Shown here piece after piece: positions 36,976 through 46,960 of a stretch of DNA of 64,000 nucleotides. Within the stretch, counting starts at the first letter, position 1, and each line of letters begins with the position of its first letter. This DNA is from Pelomonas sp965229315. GTDB taxonomy: Bacteria > Pseudomonadota > Gammaproteobacteria > Burkholderiales > Burkholderiaceae_C. The stretch is from the NCBI RefSeq assembly GCF_965229315.1, contig NZ_CBDDJA010000002.1:2418001-2482000 (forward strand), in the 5' to 3' direction. The translations under genes were made by a program, and so were the position numbers. Below the pieces are notes generated by a model. The model made no database searches. It saw only the letters and a list, made by a program, of their open reading frames with translations, and was not told the DNA's origin.

Positions 36976-37629
36976 TCAGCGGCGACGGCGTGCCAGCACG
37001 CCGCCCAGCAGGCCCAGGCCTGCCAGCGTGTAGAACAGCGTGCTGCCCTCCGGCACGCTGCTGACGACGAAGGACAGGTTGTCCGCATAGCCGTCGTTGT
37101 CGCCGCCACCCTGGCGCTCCATGGACAGCGAGAACATCAGCGAGGCCGTGCCGACCGGGAGGTCGCCGGCCGCCGAGCGGTAGAACAGGCCCGTCTGGTT
37201 GTTGCGGTCGGCCGGCGTGACCGGGCCGATGGACGCGGAGCCGATCTCGTTGCCCAGCGTGTCGAGGAAGGACACGTACAGCAACGCGTTGTCGCCCTGC
37301 CCGGCCCAGCCGCCCAGCCAGCCGGTCAGGTCGTAGTGCAGCGCCTGGCCGGCGAGCGCGCCCAGGTCCAGAGTCTGGAAGCCGGCGGCCTGCGCGGTCA
37401 GGCCGGTGAACATCTTCAGGCCGCGGTCCACGGGGCCGGGCTGCGTGGGCAGCACCCAGTTGCTGCCGTAGTCCACGGACTGGAACATCGAGTAGCCGTC
37501 GAAACCGGTCCAGCCGGTGACGCCGCTCTCGGCGCCGCCGTTGACGATGAGGTTGGCGCCCAGCGTGGCTTGCGCCTGCGCGGCCAGGCTGAGGGTCAAC
37601 AGGCCCAGGGCCAGGGTGTGTCGGATCAT
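36976..37629 (-). CDS. exported protein with variant VPEG-type sorting signal
   Basis: A 217-residue exported protein with a signal peptide (LALGLLTLSLAAQAQA) and a C-terminal VPEGSTLFYTLAGLGLLGGVLARRRR. The final pattern of motif, span and Arg cluster is that of exosortase-type signals, but PEP is replaced by VPEGST, close to the VPDSG variant. The body has GAESGVTGWTG and similar blocks seen in PEP-CTERM proteins of the DUF642-like kind. It may be coupled to the phospholipase gene upstream (29 bases). Confidence 0.85.
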   Translation of the reverse strand: MIRHTLALGLLTLSLAAQAQATLGANLIVNGGAESGVTGWTGFDGYSMFQSVDYGSNWVLPTQPGPVDRGLKMFTGLTAQAAGFQTLDLGALAGQALHYDLTGWLGGWAGQGDNALLYVSFLDTLGNEIGSASIGPVTPADRNNQTGLFYRSAAGDLPVGTASLMFSLSMERQGGGDNDGYADNLSFVVSSVPEGSTLFYTLAGLGLLGGVLARRRR

Positions 37630-37658
37630 GGTTCTTGCCTTGTTGGGTGGGAAACGGG

Positions 37659-39848
37659 TCAGGGGTGGGTCTGGTCCAGCACGGCGGGGCCGGCCATCGC
37701 GGGGTCGCTGATCGACGGCTCGCCGTTCTCGACGTGGCCCGCCAGCCGGCGGCCGAAGCCCGGCACTTCCGCGACCTTGACGCTGTGGTCGTACCAGCGG
37801 TGGTCCCCGTCCAGCGGGATGCGCACGGCCTGCGTGGTGCCGGCGGGAACGATCCAGCTGCGGTCCGGCAGGCTGGCATAGCGGTGCGACTGCAGCACGA
37901 AGGTGCAGGGTTTGGTGCCGGTGTTGGCCAGCTCGATGGCGAGTTCCAGGTAGACGCGGTCGGCCTGCACGCGGATCTCCGGCCGCGCCTGGCCGGCCGC
38001 GGCGGTCGGCAGGTTGCCGACGAAGTGGCGATGGAAGCCGTTGGGGCCCAGCACCCACAGGTCGTAGGCCGTGCCCGGCGCACCGGCCCAGGCGCCGTCG
38101 ATCTGCTTGCCGGCCTCGACCGTGTAGCGGCGCGGCAGCTGGTCCAGCGCCAGACGGTTGTAGACGTGCAGCACCGCGCCGGCCGTGCCGCCGTTCTGGA
38201 AGCTCAGCGTGACGCCGGACGACGACGCGCTGCACTGCACCTGCAGCTCGTAGGGCAGCGCGCGGGCCATGCGAATGCCGCTGGCCTGCACCGGCGCGAC
38301 CAGGCTGGTCGGCGCGGCCGGCGTCTTCGTGCCCTGCAAGGCCAGCGCGCGGGCCCGCAGCGCGGCGGTGGCGGGCAGGTTCTGCAGGAAGGCGCTGTCT
38401 TCCGGGCGGATGAAGTCGAAGCAGCCGGTCAGGTCGCCACTGACGGCGCGGCGCCACGGCGTGATCAGCGGCTCCTGCACGCCGAAGCGCGCCTCGATGA
38501 AGCGGATGACCGAGGTGTGGTCGTGCACCTGCGAGTTGACCCAGCCGCCCTTGCTCCACGGCGACAGGATGTACATGGGCACGCGCGGGCCCATGCCGTA
38601 GGGACGGTGCTGGTAGGCCGCGTCGCTGCCGTTGAGGATGTGGTGGTACTCGCCCGTGGTGTTGACGGTGGACGCGCCGGCGAGCACCGCCTTGGCCGGG
38701 TCGGCGTCCCAGGTCTGGTAGGACGGTGCGGCGGGCGGCGGCAGGTGGTCGAAGAAACCGTCGTTCTCGTCGAAGTTGATGAACAGCACGGTCTTGGACC
38801 AGACATCGGGGTTGGCCGTCAGCGCGTCCAGCACGCGGGCCGTGTAGTCGGCGCCCGACGCGGGGCTGGACGGGCCAGGATGCTCGGAGCCTTCGGCCGT
38901 CGCGACGATCCAGGACACCTGCGGCAACTGGTTAGCCAGCACGTCGGCCTTCAGCTTATCGAGGTCGCGCGTCGTGACGCCGCGGTCCTTCAGCGCCTGC
39001 GAGAAGCCGGGGCGGCCGTACCAGGCGTCGCGGAACGGCCGAAAACCCGCCAGCGAGTTGTCCGTGAAGTTGTCTTCCATGTTCTGGTAGACCTGCCAGG
39101 AGATGCCGGCGGACTGCAGGCGCTCGGGGTAGGTCGTCCAGGTGTAGTCCGTCAGCGGGTTGGGGTCGAACCAGTCGTGGCTGTTGTCGGTGGACGGGCC
39201 GCCGCCCAGCGCCAGCGGGTCGTTGTTGGCGCTCCACAGGAACAGGCGGTTGGTGTTGGTGCCGGTCTGCGTGGCGCAGTGGTAGTGGTCGCACAGCGTG
39301 AAGGCGCGCGCCAGCGCGAACTGGAACGGGATGTCCGCCTCCTTGTAGTAGCCCAGCGAGTGGGGCTGCTTGACGTTGGCCCAGTTGTTCATGCGGCCGT
39401 GGTCCCAGGCGGCCTGGGCGTCGGTCCAAGAATGCGGCGTGCCGGTGACGCGCATGACGGAGAAGTCCTGCTGCGTGTTGAGGTGAAAGGGCGCGATGGC
39501 CGTGCGGCTGCCCCAGTCGGGCCGGCCCGGCACCTTGGCGCCGCCATTGCCGTTGGGCTGCACCATGACGGTCTTGCCGCTGAAGGTGCCGGCACGGTCC
39601 AGCGTCGGCGCCGGGAACGGGTCGGCAAAGCCGCGCACGCCGGCCAGCGTGCCGAAGTAATGGTCGAACGAGCGGTTCTCCTGCGTCAGGATGACGATGT
39701 GCTCGACGTCGTGCAGCGTGCCGGTGCGCTGGTTGGCGGGAATGGCCAGCGCGCGCTGGATGACGGGCGGGAAGCTGGCCAGCGCTACGCTGGCGCTGGC
39801 CGCCTGGCCGAGGCTGCGCAGGAAACCGCGGCGATCTGGGTGGGACAT
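37659..39848 (-). CDS. phosphocholine-specific phospholipase C, Tat-exported
   Basis: A 729-residue exported phospholipase C. The N-terminus has a Tat signal (DRRGFLRSLGQAA). The catalytic domain has ENRSFDHYFGTL and the FINFDENDGFFDH block of the bacterial phospholipase C/acid phosphatase family. Two C-terminal beta-rich domains (about residues 520-720) match the usual DUF756 pair. ATG at 39848 gives the expected signal peptide; the longer frame upstream is not coding. Confidence 0.93.
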   Translation of the reverse strand: MSHPDRRGFLRSLGQAASASVALASFPPVIQRALAIPANQRTGTLHDVEHIVILTQENRSFDHYFGTLAGVRGFADPFPAPTLDRAGTFSGKTVMVQPNGNGGAKVPGRPDWGSRTAIAPFHLNTQQDFSVMRVTGTPHSWTDAQAAWDHGRMNNWANVKQPHSLGYYKEADIPFQFALARAFTLCDHYHCATQTGTNTNRLFLWSANNDPLALGGGPSTDNSHDWFDPNPLTDYTWTTYPERLQSAGISWQVYQNMEDNFTDNSLAGFRPFRDAWYGRPGFSQALKDRGVTTRDLDKLKADVLANQLPQVSWIVATAEGSEHPGPSSPASGADYTARVLDALTANPDVWSKTVLFINFDENDGFFDHLPPPAAPSYQTWDADPAKAVLAGASTVNTTGEYHHILNGSDAAYQHRPYGMGPRVPMYILSPWSKGGWVNSQVHDHTSVIRFIEARFGVQEPLITPWRRAVSGDLTGCFDFIRPEDSAFLQNLPATAALRARALALQGTKTPAAPTSLVAPVQASGIRMARALPYELQVQCSASSSGVTLSFQNGGTAGAVLHVYNRLALDQLPRRYTVEAGKQIDGAWAGAPGTAYDLWVLGPNGFHRHFVGNLPTAAAGQARPEIRVQADRVYLELAIELANTGTKPCTFVLQSHRYASLPDRSWIVPAGTTQAVRIPLDGDHRWYDHSVKVAEVPGFGRRLAGHVENGEPSISDPAMAGPAVLDQTHP

Positions 39849-40196
39849 GGGTGCACTCCGTGGATGAGAGCCGGGGCAGGGGCTCGCGACGCACTGTAGG
39901 AATGCGATGTGCAGGACGCGTGACGGTTGTGCGCGCCCCGCGTCCGCGCTGAAGCTCGATTGGGCGACACGCCGGCAACGGCTTGTCATCACCAGGACAA
40001 ACCCGGCAGGGCTGCCTGAGCTGGTGAGCGCCGTGACGCCACTCGTGGAAGGCAATCGTGCCGGGGAATTTCGGCATGCAGCGGTCGCAGAGTCGCGTCG
40101 ACTCAGCACGCCACAGTCAAGTCACCGACCAAAACGCAAAAATGCCTCAGGTCCGTGAAGATCTGAGGCGTTCATTGACTGACCAGCCGGGCCTTC
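39849..40196. other. 348-base gap between phospholipase gene and IS3 remnant
   Basis: It includes a terminator-like hairpin at 40143-40170 and an IS3 remnant at its right end. No gene was recognised. Confidence 0.5.
40143..40170 (-). terminator. terminator-like hairpin upstream of phospholipase gene
   Basis: Read on the minus strand, a GCCTCAG/CTGAGGC stem around a 12-base loop is followed by ATTTTTG. It lies downstream of guaA past the IS3 remnant, so it may be an older terminator now separated by the insertion, or a stop to read-through into the phospholipase gene. Confidence 0.55.
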
Positions 40197-40487
40197 ATGG
40201 CCTGGGCACAGGCCAAGGGCGTGCGCCACATCCTCAACCAGCCAGGCAAGCCCACGCAGAACGCCTACATCGAGAGCTTCAACGGCAAATTCCGCGACGA
40301 GTGCTTGAACGAACACTGGTTCCAGAGTCTGAAGCAGGCGCGCGTCGAGATCGCGCGCTGGCGGACCGACTACAACGAGGTGCGGCCGCACAGCAGCTGC
40401 GGGCGGATGCCGCCAGCCAAGTTTGCTGCGCAGCACCGCCGAACTACCAGCGGCGCCGTCCCGGCGCCGCAGCAAACCCAGGAGTAA
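40197..40487 (+). pseudogene. IS3-family transposase, C-terminal remnant
   Basis: The last ~95 residues of an IS3-type OrfB transposase: GKPTQNAYIESFNGKFRDEC carries the conserved Glu of the DDE triad, and NEVRPHSSCGRMPPAKFA is the typical end. The N-terminal integrase domain with the two Asp is missing, so it is non-functional. Its sequence type differs from the IS3 remnant near 51.6 kb. No terminal inverted repeats were found. Confidence 0.85.
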
Positions 40488-40695
40488 TCTCCTTCAACCC
40501 AGCGGATTCCTCACAACGATTGGTACGGGTTCTGGGGGCAGGTCAAACCGATACCGTCAGAGGGTATCAACTCGGATCGTCAGGGACCAGCTTTCTGATG
40601 CCGTCTTCAGTACCGTCGCCCCGGCTGGGCTCTTGTGGGACGACCTGGACGTCTGGGAACACCTAAACCCTTGTAATGATTGGGTTTATTTCAAA

Positions 40696-40723
40696 GCACC
40701 GGATCGCTTGGACGACCCGGCGC
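40696..40723 (-). terminator. probable guaA terminator
   Basis: On the minus strand a 10-bp stem with two G-U pairs (GCGCCGGGTC, later GATCCGGTGC) around an 8-base loop is followed by TTTGAAATAAA. It lies 9 bases past the guaA stop. The T run is short, so confidence is moderate. Confidence 0.5.
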
Positions 40724-40732
40724 AACTTTGGA

Positions 40733-42319
<1,587 letters not shown>

Positions 42320-42329
42320 GGAGCGTCTT

Positions 42330-43580
42330 TCAGGCGGGCTGCACGGGCTGCGCCGGCGGGTGGCTGCGGAAGAAACGGAGGGTGATCAGCATGGCCGCGG
42401 CTTGCAGCGCCGCGCAGGTGAAGAAGGGCAGGCCGATGACGAGGTCACCAGGCGGGCGGTCAGACACCCAGCGCAGCAACTCCAGCGCCACCACGGGCGC
42501 GCAGACGGCCATCAGGCTGTTCAGCGACGACACGGCGCCCATGGTGCGGCCCTGGCTGGTGGCGTCCGCCGCGTTGGAGATGATGCTCTGCATCGCCGCG
42601 GCGGCCACGCCGCCGAACAGGTTCAGCGCGATGACGGCATACATCATCCAGCCGGCGCTCGCCAGGCCGAAGCCGAGGTAGGCCAGCGACGCCGAGGTCA
42701 TGCCGATGACCGCAAGCCGCTGCGGCGTGAAGCGCTTGAGCATGGGCTTGAGCAGCACGCCCTGGCTGATGACCGAGACGACGCCCACGGCCAGCAGCGA
42801 CCAGCCGACCTGCCCCGGGCCCCAGCCGAACTTGAACTTGGTGTACAGCACCCAGCTCGTGTGCAGCATGAACTGCGCGAGCGAGGACAGCGCCAGCACG
42901 CTGACCAGCGGGCCCACACCCTTCAGGTGGGTCAGCCCCTGCAGCGACGCGACCGGGTTCATCTTGCGCCAGTCCAGCGGCCGGCGCCGGTCCGGCGGCA
43001 GCGACTCGGGCAGCACGAAGAAGCCGTAGCACCAGTTGACGACGGCCAGCGTGCCGGCGGCATAGAACGGCAGGCGCACATTGATGTCGCCCAGCAGGCC
43101 GCCGATGACGGGGCCCAGCATGAAGCCCAGGCCGAACATCGCGCCGAGCTGGCCGAAGCGCTTGGCGCGGTCCTCACCGGCGGTGATGTCGGCGACGTAG
43201 GCGTTCGCAATGGCGATGTTGGCCTGCATGGCGCCCGAGAACAGCCGCACGACCACCAGCACCCACAGCGCCGGTGCAGTGGCCGTCACGAAGAAGCTCA
43301 AGCCCAGGCCGGCGAAGCCGATCAGCAGCACGGGCCGGCGACCATAGCGGTCGGACAACGCACCCAGCACGGGCGAGCCGAAGAAATTGGCGACGCCGAA
43401 GGCCAGCGTCAGCATCAGGAAGCCCAGCGTCTGCTCGTCGTTGCCGTGCGTGAACACGCCGACGATGTGCGGCAGCACCGGCACGATCAGGCCGATGGAG
43501 ATCATGTCGATCAACACCGCCGCCATGATGAAACCCATGGCCGGGGCGCGCGTTGCGGTCGGGGAGGCGGTGGTCGTCAT
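42330..43580 (-). CDS. MFS transporter, TCR/Tet-type
   Basis: A 416-residue inner-membrane protein with about 12 spans and the MFS loop motif GALSDRYGRRPVLL after the second span. The GPVIGGLLGD block in the fifth span marks the proton:drug antiporter group, so a tetracycline- or multidrug-efflux-type role is likely. No substrate can be named. It lies between guaB and guaA; the guaB terminator separates it from guaB. Confidence 0.9.
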   Translation of the reverse strand: MTTTASPTATRAPAMGFIMAAVLIDMISIGLIVPVLPHIVGVFTHGNDEQTLGFLMLTLAFGVANFFGSPVLGALSDRYGRRPVLLIGFAGLGLSFFVTATAPALWVLVVVRLFSGAMQANIAIANAYVADITAGEDRAKRFGQLGAMFGLGFMLGPVIGGLLGDINVRLPFYAAGTLAVVNWCYGFFVLPESLPPDRRRPLDWRKMNPVASLQGLTHLKGVGPLVSVLALSSLAQFMLHTSWVLYTKFKFGWGPGQVGWSLLAVGVVSVISQGVLLKPMLKRFTPQRLAVIGMTSASLAYLGFGLASAGWMMYAVIALNLFGGVAAAAMQSIISNAADATSQGRTMGAVSSLNSLMAVCAPVVALELLRWVSDRPPGDLVIGLPFFTCAALQAAAMLITLRFFRSHPPAQPVQPA

Positions 43581-43597
43581 GCGGTCCGGTCAAAGCA

Positions 43598-43624
43598 AAA
43601 CGGGGCGACTCGCGTTCGCCCCGT
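43598..43624 (-). terminator. terminator after guaB
   Basis: A 9-bp GC-rich stem (ACGGGGCGA and its complement, seven-base loop) followed on the minus strand by TTTTGC. It lies 17 bases past the guaB stop and before the MFS gene. Confidence 0.8.
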
Positions 43625-43641
43625 CTTCGTCTGCTGTCAGC

Positions 43642-45111
43642 TCACTCGCTGCGGTAGTTCGGTGCTTCCTTCGTGATCTGCACATCGTGGACATGGCTCT
43701 CGCGCATGCCCGCCGTCGTGATCTCGACGAACTCGGCCTTGTCCTGCATGTCGGCAATCGAGCCGCAGCCGCAGTAGTGCATCGAGGCCTTCAGGCCGCC
43801 CGCCATCTGGAAGATGACCTGCACCACCGAGCCCTTGTAGGGCACCTGGCCCTCGATGCCTTCCGGCACCAGCTTGGACGTGTTCGGATTGTTGGCCGAC
43901 GTGTCCTGGAAGTAGCGATCCGCGCTGCCCTTGGCCATCGCGCCCATGGAGCCCATGCCGCGGTAGCTCTTGAAGGTGCGGCCCTGGTAGAGGATGACCT
44001 CGCCCGGCGCTTCCTCGGTGCCGGCGAAGGCGCCACCCATCATCACGCAGTCCGCGCCCGCGGCGATGGCCTTGGCCAGGTCGCCCGAGTAGCGCACGCC
44101 ACCGTCGGCGATGACCGGCACACCGGTGCCCTTGAGCGCCGTGACGACGTTGTCGATGGCGGTGATCTGCGGCACGCCGACGCCCGCGACGATGCGCGTC
44201 GTGCAGATGGAGCCGGGGCCGATGCCGACCTTGACGCCGTCGGCGCCCGCTTCCACCAGCGCCAGCGCCGCCGCACCCGTGGCGATGTTGCCGCCGATGA
44301 CGTCCACGTTCGGGTAGGCGCGCTTGACCCAGCGCACGCGCTCCAGCACGCCGGCGCTGTGGCCGTGTGCTGTGTCGACGATGAGGGCGTCCACGCCGGC
44401 CCGCACCAGCAGTTCGACGCGCTGCTCGGTGTCGTCGCCGAAGCCGACCGCCGCGCCCACGCGCAGCTTGCCCTGGGCGTCACGCGCGGCGTTGGGGAAG
44501 CTGGTCTGCTTGGTGATGTCCTTGGTGGTCATCAGGCCCCGCAGCTCGAAGGCGTCGTTGACGACGACCACGCGCTCCAGCTTGTGCTTGTGCATCAGCG
44601 CCTTGGCCTCGTCGGTGGACGCGCCGTCCTTGACGGTGATGAGCTTCTCGGCGGGCGTCATGATCTCGCTGACGCGGGCGTCCATGCGGGTCTCGAAGCG
44701 CAGGTCGCGCCCCGTGACGATGCCGATGACGCGCTTGCCCTCGACCACCGGGAACCCCGAGAAGCCGTGCTGGCGGGTCAGCTCCACCGCCTCGCGCACG
44801 GTGGTGTTGGGGCCGACGGTCAGCGGCTCGCGCACGACGCCGCTCTCGTAGCGCTTGACGCGGGCGACTTCGCGTGCCTGCGCTTCGGCGGTCAGGTTCT
44901 TGTGCACGATGCCGATGCCGCCTTCCTGCGCGATCGCGATCGCCAGGCGGGCTTCGGTCACGGTGTCCATCGCGGCGGACACCAGCGGCAGGTTCAGGGG
45001 GATGTTGCGCGACAGGCGGGTCGCAAGGCTGGTGTCACGGGGCAACACCTGGGAGAACGCTGGCACCAACAGAACGTCGTCGAAGGTGAGCGCTTTGCCG
45101 AGAAGGCGCAT
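43642..45111 (-). CDS. guaB: IMP dehydrogenase
   Basis: A 489-residue enzyme that makes XMP from IMP. The N-terminal FDDVLLVPAFS block, two CBS repeats (about residues 95-205), the NAD-binding GGNIATGAAA segment and the active-site loop GPGSICTTR with the catalytic Cys are present. It is divergent from a DUF4124 gene with 60 bases between, so both promoters lie there. Confidence 0.98.
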   Translation of the reverse strand: MRLLGKALTFDDVLLVPAFSQVLPRDTSLATRLSRNIPLNLPLVSAAMDTVTEARLAIAIAQEGGIGIVHKNLTAEAQAREVARVKRYESGVVREPLTVGPNTTVREAVELTRQHGFSGFPVVEGKRVIGIVTGRDLRFETRMDARVSEIMTPAEKLITVKDGASTDEAKALMHKHKLERVVVVNDAFELRGLMTTKDITKQTSFPNAARDAQGKLRVGAAVGFGDDTEQRVELLVRAGVDALIVDTAHGHSAGVLERVRWVKRAYPNVDVIGGNIATGAAALALVEAGADGVKVGIGPGSICTTRIVAGVGVPQITAIDNVVTALKGTGVPVIADGGVRYSGDLAKAIAAGADCVMMGGAFAGTEEAPGEVILYQGRTFKSYRGMGSMGAMAKGSADRYFQDTSANNPNTSKLVPEGIEGQVPYKGSVVQVIFQMAGGLKASMHYCGCGSIADMQDKAEFVEITTAGMRESHVHDVQITKEAPNYRSE

Positions 45112-45171
45112 GAGGAAAGCTCCAGACGCAAAGCGGCATTATACGGAGGCCCTCGCCGCTACACTGACCGC

Positions 45172-45675
45172 ATGGCCCGCAAAACCTTGCTCCTCGCCCT
45201 GCTCTGCCTCGCCATGACCGGTGCCGCACAGGCGCAATGGAAGTGGCGGGACGCGAAGGGCAATGTGCAGTACAGCGACATGCCGCCGCCGTCCGGCACG
45301 CCGGAGAAGGACATCCTGCAGCGCCCCGTCGTCACGCGCCCGACCATCGTCGTCGCGCCGCCCGGCATGCAGCCCAGTGCCGCCTCCGCACCCCGGCCGG
45401 CCGCCAGCGGCCCGACCAAGGCCGAGCTGGAAGCCGCCGCGCGCCAGAAGCAGGAGCAGGACAGCCAGGCTGCCAAGCAGAAGGACGACGAGCGCCGCGC
45501 GGCCCAGCAGCGGCGCGAGAACTGCAGCCGCGCCCAGGCCAACCTGCGCGACCTGCAGAGTGGCGGGCGCATCACCCGCACCAACGAGAAGGGCGAGCGC
45601 ATCTACATGGAAGACGCGCAGATCGCCGCCGAAGTCAGCCGCGCCCGCGACCTCATCACCAGCGAGTGCCGCTGA
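45172..45675 (+). CDS. exported DUF4124 domain-containing protein
   Basis: A 167-residue protein with a signal peptide (KTLLLALLCLAMTGAAQA) followed by a DUF4124 motif (WKWRDAKGNVQYSDMPPP). The rest is a Pro-rich stretch, then a Lys/Glu/Gln-rich helical segment that may form a coiled coil (about residues 83-140). Function unknown. Upstream, TATAC near 45139 is a possible -10. Confidence 0.88.
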   Translation: MARKTLLLALLCLAMTGAAQAQWKWRDAKGNVQYSDMPPPSGTPEKDILQRPVVTRPTIVVAPPGMQPSAASAPRPAASGPTKAELEAAARQKQEQDSQAAKQKDDERRAAQQRRENCSRAQANLRDLQSGGRITRTNEKGERIYMEDAQIAAEVSRARDLITSECR

Positions 45676-45688
45676 ACGCCCGGGCGCC

Positions 45689-46006
45689 TCAGCCGGCGTG
45701 CCTGGGCCGGTGGCGCGACACGATGCGCTCACCCCGCTTGGCATAGCGCAGCCGACGCGCCTCTTTCGGATCCACCGTCAACGGCCGGTAGACCTCGATG
45801 CGGTCCCGGTCGCGCAACGGCGTGGCCAGCGGCCTCACGCGGCCCCAGATGCCGATGCGGCACTGGTCCAGCCCCTGCCCGCCGCAGGCCGCCATGAAAT
45901 CGGCGCAGCCGCGCAGCGCGGCTTCGACGCAGGCGCCCTCCTCCACGTCCAGCCAGCGGTGCTGCACGTCGCCGGCCTGCGGGCTCCAGACCAGTTCAAC
46001 GCGCAC
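45689..46006 (-). CDS. rnfH: RnfH family Ub-fold protein
   Basis: A 105-residue RnfH/UPF0125 protein with a beta-grasp pattern (MRVELVWSPQ, IGIWGRVRPLATPLRDRDRIEVYRPL). Its role is uncertain despite the name. It overlaps ratA by 11 bases, the usual pairing in beta- and gammaproteobacteria. Confidence 0.9.
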   Translation of the reverse strand: MRVELVWSPQAGDVQHRWLDVEEGACVEAALRGCADFMAACGGQGLDQCRIGIWGRVRPLATPLRDRDRIEVYRPLTVDPKEARRLRYAKRGERIVSRHRPRHAG

Positions 46007-46454
46007 CGTAGAGGCTTTCCGCGCGCTGCACGAAGCTGTCGACGAAGGTGTTGGCGATGCGGTCGAACACGGGGCTGACCACGGCCTCCAGCGCGCCGCT
46101 GCTGAACGCGTAGTTCAGCTCGAAGACGATCTTGCACGCGCTGGGCTCGCCAGTGGTGCCGGGCTTGTTCAGCGGCAGGAACTGCCACACCCCGTCCAGG
46201 TCCGAGAACGGGCCGTCGACCAGCGCCATGTGCACGCGCTCACCGTCGGCGTTGCGGTTGCGGGTCGTGAACGCATAGCGCACGCCGGCGTAGGCCAGGT
46301 GCAGCCGCGCCGTGACGGCATCGCCGTCCTGCGCCAGCACCTCGACCTTGTTGCACCACGGAAGGAACTCGGGATAACGCTCCACCTGGGTGACCAGCTC
46401 GTACATCTCGCGGGGCGTGTACCAGAGCAGAACGGACTTTTTGACCTGCTTCAT
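45996..46454 (-). CDS. ratA: type II toxin-antitoxin RatA-type ribosome association protein
   Basis: A 152-residue START/polyketide cyclase-fold protein; Escherichia coli RatA blocks 70S ribosome assembly. Visible blocks are YELVTQVERYPEFLPWC, FTTRNRN and LNYAFSSGALEAVVSPVFD. The partner rnfH overlaps it. It diverges from smpB with a 47-base gap. Whether the pair acts as a toxin-antitoxin is not settled. Confidence 0.92.
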   Translation of the reverse strand: MKQVKKSVLLWYTPREMYELVTQVERYPEFLPWCNKVEVLAQDGDAVTARLHLAYAGVRYAFTTRNRNADGERVHMALVDGPFSDLDGVWQFLPLNKPGTTGEPSACKIVFELNYAFSSGALEAVVSPVFDRIANTFVDSFVQRAESLYGAR

Positions 46455-46501
46455 AGAATCCGCAAATTGTATTGAGGGGTTTCGACCCCATTTGCGCGCC
46501 C

Positions 46502-46960
46502 ATGTCCATCGCCGAGAACCGCCGTGCCCGCTACGACTACCACATCGAAGAACAGTTCGAGGCCGGTGTCGTCCTGTCCGGCTGGGAGATCAAGGCCATC
46601 CGCGCGGGCCAGGTCCAGCTGACCGACGGCTATGTGCTCATCAAGAACGGCGAGCTGTTCCTGATCGGCTGCCGCATCAACGCGCTGCGCAGCGCCTCCA
46701 CGCACGTCAACCCCGAGGCCGACCGCACGAAGAAGCTCTTGATGCACAAGGCCGAGATCAAGCGGCTGGTGGGCAAGGTCGAGCAGCGCGGCTTCACGCT
46801 GGTGCCGCTGAACCTGCACTACAAGGGCGGCCGCGTGAAGGCCGACATCGCGCTGGCCAAGGGCAAGGCCGAGCACGACAAGCGCAACACCGAGAAGCAG
46901 CGGGACTGGGAGCGCGAGCGGGGCCAGTTGATGCGGCACAAGGTCTCAAACAAGCGCTGA
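46502..46960 (+). CDS. smpB: SsrA-binding protein SmpB
   Basis: A 152-residue tmRNA-binding protein that rescues stalled ribosomes. It has the EEQFEAGVVLSGWEIKAIR block, ADRTKKLLMHKAEI, and the basic C-terminal tail AEHDKRNTEKQRDWERE. ATG at 46502 gives the standard MSIAENRRARYDYHI start; a GTG/ATG at 46472 would add an unsupported extension. It overlaps the convergent lyase gene by 15 bases. Confidence 0.97.
   Translation: MSIAENRRARYDYHIEEQFEAGVVLSGWEIKAIRAGQVQLTDGYVLIKNGELFLIGCRINALRSASTHVNPEADRTKKLLMHKAEIKRLVGKVEQRGFTLVPLNLHYKGGRVKADIALAKGKAEHDKRNTEKQRDWERERGQLMRHKVSNKR

Noticed and set aside
46455..46501. tmRNA or RNA gene beside smpB
   Set aside because: The gap is only 47 bases and holds no recognisable RNA; tmRNA must lie elsewhere.
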